DNA of 11,256 nucleotides, from the NCBI GenBank assembly GCA_947178085.1, contig CAMWWS010000052.1, positions 1 through 11,256 on the forward strand, written 5' to 3'. Under the pieces are notes generated by a model. That model had not been told where the DNA came from. It was given only the letters and a program-made list of their open reading frames with translations, and ran no database searches. This document shows, piece after piece, positions 7,739 through 11,256 of the stretch (positions are counted from its first letter, which is position 1; each line of letters starts with the position of its first letter). The DNA is from an uncultured Lachnospiraceae bacterium. Its GTDB lineage: Bacteria; Bacillota_A; Clostridia; Lachnospirales; Lachnospiraceae. A program made the translations under genes and the position numbers.

Positions 7739-8917
7739 AAGATTAAAGTAGGCGTATTTTTCGGAGGAAAGAGCGTAGAGCATGAGGTGTCTGTTATTTC
7801 AGGCATTCAGGCGTTGATGGCATTTGATAAGGATAAGTATGATACAATTCCGATTTATATTACAAAAGAAAATGAAATGTATACTGGAGAAGCGATTGGC
7901 GATATTAAGAACTATAAAAATATCCCTGAGCTGTTAAAAAAGAGTATTCGGATTTTCTTTATATGTGAGCAGGGAAAGTTGAATCTGGTCCAGTATCCGG
8001 AGAAGAAATTTGGAAATTCTGTAATTGATCATATTGATGTGGCTTTCCCGGTCGTACACGGCGCCAATGTTGAGGATGGCTCATTGCAGGGATTTCTGCG
8101 GCATTATAATGTGCCGATTGTTGGATGTGATGTTACGGCAGCGGCGGTGTCCATGGATAAATATGTCATGAAGACAGTCCTCATGGACAATGATATTCCG
8201 GTACTTCCATGTGTGACGCTGCACGTCAAAGAATACCAGGAAGATTCTAAGGCAGCGTATAGCCGTATAGAGAGTAAGATAGATTATCCCGTTATTGTAA
8301 AACCTATTAACTTAGGCTCCAGCGTAGGAATTAAGGTGGCGAAGGACAGGGATGGTTTGAAGGAAGCATTAGAGTATGCTTTTGAATTTGGGCAGAAGGT
8401 ACTGGTAGAACGTGCTATTATGAAGCTGCGGGAAATAAATTGTGCGGTTTTAGGTGATTATGAAAGCGCACAGGCATCCGAATGCGAAGAGCCTATCTCC
8501 AGTGATGAGATTTTAAGCTATGAAGATAAATATGTGGCGGGTAATAAGGGCGGTTCCGAAGGTATGCGGACTGCAAAAAGAGAGCTGCCTGCGAATCTGT
8601 CGCCGGAGCTTAGAGAAGAAATTCGCGCGCTTGCAGTAAAAACTTTTAAAGCGCTTAATTGTAACGGCGTGTCAAGGATTGATTTTATGATTGATAAAGA
8701 TATAAACAAGGTATATGTCAATGAAATTAACTCTATACCGGGTTCTCTTGCCTTTTATCTTTGGGAAGCACTGGGAAAACCATATGCTGAACTGTTGGAT
8801 GATATGGTGAAACTTGCGCTTAAACGGGAGAGGGAAGAGGGAAATCTTATGACTTCTTTCCAGACAAATATTTTACAAAATGCTAATCTGTCCGGAGCAA
8901 AGGGCATAAAGAAATAG
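7736..8917 (+). CDS. ddl: D-alanine--D-alanine ligase family protein, divergent substrate motif
   Basis: An ATP-grasp ligase that would join two D-amino acids, normally D-Ala-D-Ala for MurF. ATG 7736 is chosen because MKIKVGVFFGGKSVEHEVS is the usual Ddl N-terminus. The in-frame GTG 7724 lies only one base from AAAGGAG (7716-7722), whereas the ATG lies 13 bases away. In the 393 residues, Glu15 (SVEHE) matches E. coli DdlB Glu15. VKPINLGSSVGI holds the serine loop, REINCAVLG the metal/ATP strand, and SYEDKY (261-266) keeps the omega-loop Tyr-Lys seen in D-Ala-D-Ala rather than D-Ala-D-lactate ligases. The metal motif NEIN (329-332) is kept, but the usual NTxPGFTS/M continuation reads NSIPGSLAFYLW. 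The segment after the omega loop (GNKGGSEGMRTAKRE) is also long. The protein is probably a Ddl-like paralogue; the exact second substrate is uncertain. Confidence 0.88.
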   Translation: MKIKVGVFFGGKSVEHEVSVISGIQALMAFDKDKYDTIPIYITKENEMYTGEAIGDIKNYKNIPELLKKSIRIFFICEQGKLNLVQYPEKKFGNSVIDHIDVAFPVVHGANVEDGSLQGFLRHYNVPIVGCDVTAAAVSMDKYVMKTVLMDNDIPVLPCVTLHVKEYQEDSKAAYSRIESKIDYPVIVKPINLGSSVGIKVAKDRDGLKEALEYAFEFGQKVLVERAIMKLREINCAVLGDYESAQASECEEPISSDEILSYEDKYVAGNKGGSEGMRTAKRELPANLSPELREEIRALAVKTFKALNCNGVSRIDFMIDKDINKVYVNEINSIPGSLAFYLWEALGKPYAELLDDMVKLALKREREEGNLMTSFQTNILQNANLSGAKGIKK

Positions 8918-8918
8918 A

Positions 8919-8962
8919 ACATAAATTTGCAGGCTTAAGAAAGGAGCTTGGTTAGTGATATG
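8919..8962 (+). repeat. Start-region repeat, copy B (upstream of dipeptidase gene)
   Basis: Second copy of the sequence at 7696-7738, beginning two bases after the ddl stop and ending in the dipeptidase ATG. It carries AAAGGAG followed by CTTGGTTAGTGAT before ATG, so it keeps both the motif and the 13-base spacing of copy A. It fills the whole 42-base gap between ddl and the dipeptidase. Confidence 0.5.
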
Positions 8963-9955
8963 ATTTTTGACGCTCATTCGGATATCTGGTCGGACATCAC
9001 TGTCAGAAACCTTAGGGGAGAGGAGGATATCTTTAGGAAATATCACTACGAAAGATTGAAAAAGGGCGGAATAGAAGGTTCTGTTTTTGTAATGTGGATA
9101 GACCCGCCTTATGATAAGGAACCGGCTGAGCGACTTAGGCAGATTATGGATGCTGTAAAAAAAGAAGTTTCTAGTTGTCAGGATATTCTAAGAGTGGTAC
9201 ACAGCTATGGGGAAATGCAGAAGGCAAAAGAGGATGGCGTTTTCTATGTATTTATCGGCTGTGAAGGACTTTCTGAAATCGGAGAAGATATAGAGCAGAT
9301 AGATATGCTGTATGAATTCGGAGCAAGGCATGCATCACTTACATGGAATGAGCAGAATTCGCTTGCAACCGGTATCCGCGGCGATGCAGACAGAGGGCTG
9401 ACTGAACTCGGCATTAAAGCATTTCATAAAATTCAGGAGCTTAATATGCTGTTTGATGTGTCTCATCTGAATGATAAATCTTTCTGGGATGTAATGCGCC
9501 ATGCGTCAGGACCAGTTGTGGCGACGCATTCCAGCAGTCGTAAACTTTGTGCTGTTCCGAGAAATCTGACAGATGAGATGATAAAAGAACTGGTGGCGAC
9601 AGGCGGTATGGTTGGTATCAATTCATATCCCGAATTTATTTCGGAAAAAAAAGCTGACAGAACAGTTGATATGCTTGCAAGGCATATAGAACATATTTCC
9701 GATATAGCGGGCATTGACAGAATAGGGTTTGGTTTTGATTTTTGTGAATTTCTGGAAGGTGAGGCATCGACATCATGCAGTTTTAAGCAGCAGGAAACGG
9801 AGCAGTCTTCTGTCTTGAGAGGGCTGCGGGATGCTTCTGAGGTTCCGAATCTTCTTGAAGCTATGAGGAAAATTGGTTTTACAGATGATGATATCAGAAA
9901 AGTTTCATATGGTAACTGGCATAGGCTGATACGGGAATCCGGTATAGCAAAATAG
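8960..9955 (+). CDS. Membrane dipeptidase family (peptidase M19) metallohydrolase
   Basis: M19 (renal dipeptidase) enzymes are two-zinc amidohydrolase-fold peptidases that cut dipeptides and tolerate a D-residue at the C-terminal side. ATG 8960 is preferred over in-frame TTG 8948, which is one base from the AAGGAG. It gives MIFDAHSDIW, with the zinc pair His6/Asp8 directly at the N-terminus. The other expected ligands are all present: Glu102 in GCEGLSEIG, His169 in FDVSHLND, His190 in ATHSSSRKL, and the catalytic-type Asp260 in GFGFDFCEF. At 331 residues it matches bacterial family members. Despite the family name there is no signal peptide or anchor, so it should be cytoplasmic. Its place after Ddl- and MurF-like genes suggests it handles cell-wall dipeptides. 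It is unrelated in fold to VanX, which also hydrolyses D-Ala-D-Ala. Confidence 0.93.
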   Translation: MIFDAHSDIWSDITVRNLRGEEDIFRKYHYERLKKGGIEGSVFVMWIDPPYDKEPAERLRQIMDAVKKEVSSCQDILRVVHSYGEMQKAKEDGVFYVFIGCEGLSEIGEDIEQIDMLYEFGARHASLTWNEQNSLATGIRGDADRGLTELGIKAFHKIQELNMLFDVSHLNDKSFWDVMRHASGPVVATHSSSRKLCAVPRNLTDEMIKELVATGGMVGINSYPEFISEKKADRTVDMLARHIEHISDIAGIDRIGFGFDFCEFLEGEASTSCSFKQQETEQSSVLRGLRDASEVPNLLEAMRKIGFTDDDIRKVSYGNWHRLIRESGIAK

Positions 9956-9962
9956 CAATTTG

Positions 9963-9991
9963 TTGTAAAGAAAAGGTAATTGTGCTATACT
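9963..9991 (+). promoter_or_regulatory. SigA-type promoter with extended -10
   Basis: TTGTAA (9963-9968), a 17-bp spacer and TATACT (9986-9991) preceded by TGC form an extended -10 promoter. It starts eight bases after the dipeptidase stop and predicts transcription from about 9998, leaving a leader of about 93 bases before the dehydratase ATG. It is the best promoter match in the window and marks a new transcription unit, likely a polysaccharide operon. Confidence 0.7.
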
Positions 9992-10000
9992 ATTGCAAAG

Positions 10001-10059
10001 GCAGATATTACTGCATATTTCAGTAGAGATAAAGTGCGCGGCCCGAATTCAGGGTCGTG
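10001..10059 (+). promoter_or_regulatory. Structured 5' leader of the polysaccharide gene
   Basis: Two kinds of structure lie between the predicted transcript start and the gene. GCAG (10001-10004) can pair with CTGC (10011-10014), while TACTG (10009-10013) can pair with CAGTA (10021-10025). These overlap, so they exclude each other. Downstream, 10037-10044 pairs with 10052-10059 in eight consecutive base pairs (two G-U) around a 7-base loop, a GC-rich hairpin with no U tract, so not an intrinsic terminator. A leader control role is inferred from position only. Confidence 0.4.
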
Positions 10060-10090
10060 GCATGTAGAGAAAGAATCAAGGTCATTAGAG

Positions 10091-11256
10091 ATGAAAAGAA
10101 CGATAAACACTGCATTGCTATATAGAAGAATATTTTTAATAATCTATGATATATTTGCGGTAGCAGCTTCCTCTCTGCTGGCGCTTTTAATTCGTTATGA
10201 GTTTGTATTTTCCAAAATAGACAGTACATTTCTGGAATCTGTATATTCATTTATGCCGTATACAGTTTTAATTATGATTGGAGTTTTTACATTGCTAAGA
10301 CTCTACAGCAGCCTGTGGGCGTTTGCCGGGGTCATGGAGATGCAAAATATTGTGATAGCATGCGGCATAATAACGATAGTCAACGGTCTGGGACTTTTGA
10401 TAGCCGGAAAACCGGTTCCCAGAAGTTTCTATTTTCTCTTTATTTTCCTGCTGCTGAGTTTTACGTTTATCAGTAGATTCAGTTATCGGTTCCTAAGAAT
10501 AATGAAACAAAAGAGAAGAAAAGGTGAAAGAGGAACTAATATTATGATTATTGGAGCCGGAGAAGCTGCCAATATGATTATCAAGGAGATTATAAGCAGT
10601 AGATATACGCATATGCGTATCTGTTGTATTATTGATGACGATGTTAATAAACATGGGAAATATATTCAGGGGATTAAGGTGGTAGGCGGTCGTGACAAAA
10701 TAAAGGAAGCTGTAGATACTTTTTCCATTGATGAAATTTTTATTGCGATGCCGTCCGTCTCCAGGTCCGTTATCAGTGATATTATTAATATATGCAAGGA
10801 TACGACTTGCAAATTACAGACTCTTCCGGGAATGTATCAGCTTGTAAACGGAGATGTTAATGTCAGTCAGCTTAAGGATGTTGATGTGGAGGACTTGTTA
10901 GGCAGAGATCCGATTGTGGTGGATTTGGATTCCATACTCGGCTATGTACAGGGCAGGTGCGTTCTTGTAACCGGTGGCGGAGGTTCCATCGGCAGTGAAC
11001 TTTGCAGGCAGATAGCGGGGCATAATCCTTCCCGGCTGATTATAATAGATATTTACGAGAATAATGCATATGATATTCAACAGGAGTTATTACAGCGGTT
11101 TCCAAGGCTTGATTTAGTAGTACTAATTGCTTCGGTTAGAAATGCCAGACGTCTGAATAGTATTTTTGAGAAGTACAAGCCTGATATTGTATATCATGAG
11201 TCAGCACATAAGCATGTACCGCTTATGGAAGACAGTCCGAACGAAGCGGTTAAAAA
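10091..11256 (+). CDS. Membrane-bound nucleotide-sugar 4,6-dehydratase/epimerase (CapD/PglF/WbpM-like), 3' truncated
   Basis: This family makes activated amino-sugar precursors (typically UDP-4-keto-6-deoxy-GlcNAc) for capsule, exopolysaccharide or glycan synthesis at the inner face of the membrane. The frame is open from ATG 10091 to the window edge, giving 388 of an expected 600-650 residues. AAGG (10078-10081) is nine bases upstream. Four hydrophobic segments (about 14-36, 54-72, 86-106, 112-130) are followed by a basic stretch (KQKRRKGERG). Next come a first Rossmann domain (MIIGAGEAA, 152-160) and the start of the catalytic SDR domain: VLVTGGGGSIGSE (291-303), DIYENNAYDIQQE and AHKHVPLMEDSP (372-383). 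The catalytic triad lies beyond the window. The sequence reads HESAHKHVPLME where relatives usually have HAAAHKHVPLME. It has its own promoter and probably starts a surface-polysaccharide cluster continuing to the right. Confidence 0.92.
   Translation, partial: MKRTINTALLYRRIFLIIYDIFAVAASSLLALLIRYEFVFSKIDSTFLESVYSFMPYTVLIMIGVFTLLRLYSSLWAFAGVMEMQNIVIACGIITIVNGLGLLIAGKPVPRSFYFLFIFLLLSFTFISRFSYRFLRIMKQKRRKGERGTNIMIIGAGEAANMIIKEIISSRYTHMRICCIIDDDVNKHGKYIQGIKVVGGRDKIKEAVDTFSIDEIFIAMPSVSRSVISDIINICKDTTCKLQTLPGMYQLVNGDVNVSQLKDVDVEDLLGRDPIVVDLDSILGYVQGRCVLVTGGGGSIGSELCRQIAGHNPSRLIIIDIYENNAYDIQQELLQRFPRLDLVVLIASVRNARRLNSIFEKYKPDIVYHESAHKHVPLMEDSPNEAVK

Noticed and set aside
8960..9955. Dipeptidase as a VanX or VanY equivalent by homology
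   Set aside because: All motifs are those of peptidase M19 (HSD, CEG, SH, THSS, FDF); the VanX-type zinc motif is absent, so any similarity would be functional only.
1..11256. CRISPR arrays, tRNAs, insertion sequences, phage genes
   Set aside because: I saw no regularly spaced repeats, cloverleaf-like sequence, transposase or integrase motif in the window.

Overview
The window looks like chromosomal DNA of a low-to-moderate GC Clostridia, most likely a gut or rumen Lachnospiraceae. This rests on AT-leaning codon use, AAAGGAG-type ribosome binding sites, GTG/ATG starts, the style of the Mfd and CapD-like proteins, and a surface GH5 glucanase. Every supported gene lies on the + strand. I see no rRNA, tRNA, CRISPR array, insertion sequence or phage gene, and no gap between genes exceeds about 170 bases.

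Layout. (1) Positions 1-3437 hold the transcription-repair coupling factor mfd, cut at its 5' end by the window edge. (2) Positions 3438-3795 hold a GAAC-N4-GTTC palindrome resembling a Firmicutes LexA box, a well-formed 36-codon gene (3604-3714) and a hairpin. (3) Positions 3796-5169 encode a secreted lipoprotein cellulase/xyloglucanase-type enzyme of family GH5, with an acidic low-complexity linker between lipid anchor and catalytic domain. (4) Positions 5251-9955 hold four co-oriented genes: an alpha/beta hydrolase, a membrane-anchored MurF-type Mur ligase, a divergent D-Ala-D-Ala ligase-type ATP-grasp enzyme, and an M19 (renal dipeptidase type) metallopeptidase. (5) A good extended -10 promoter (9963-9991) and a structured leader precede a membrane-bound CapD/PglF-type nucleoside-diphosphate-sugar dehydratase, cut by the right edge. 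It probably opens a surface polysaccharide cluster.

How they may work together. The block at 5251-9955 reads as a cell-wall stem-peptide module. The Ddl-like enzyme would make a D-amino-acid dipeptide, the anchored MurF-like ligase would add it to a UDP-MurNAc-peptide at the membrane, and the M19 enzyme could trim or recycle dipeptides. The Ddl-like protein keeps the catalytic residues but has an unusual substrate-end motif (NEINSIPGSLAFYLW). The ligase and dipeptidase genes also share a repeated sequence of about 44 bp covering their ribosome binding sites. With the polysaccharide gene downstream and the surface glucanase upstream, the region is mostly about the cell envelope, next to a housekeeping DNA repair gene.

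The points most worth following up are the variant Ddl/MurF/M19 set, the duplicated translation-start region, the 36-residue protein and its possible SOS-type operator, and the leader RNA before the polysaccharide gene.
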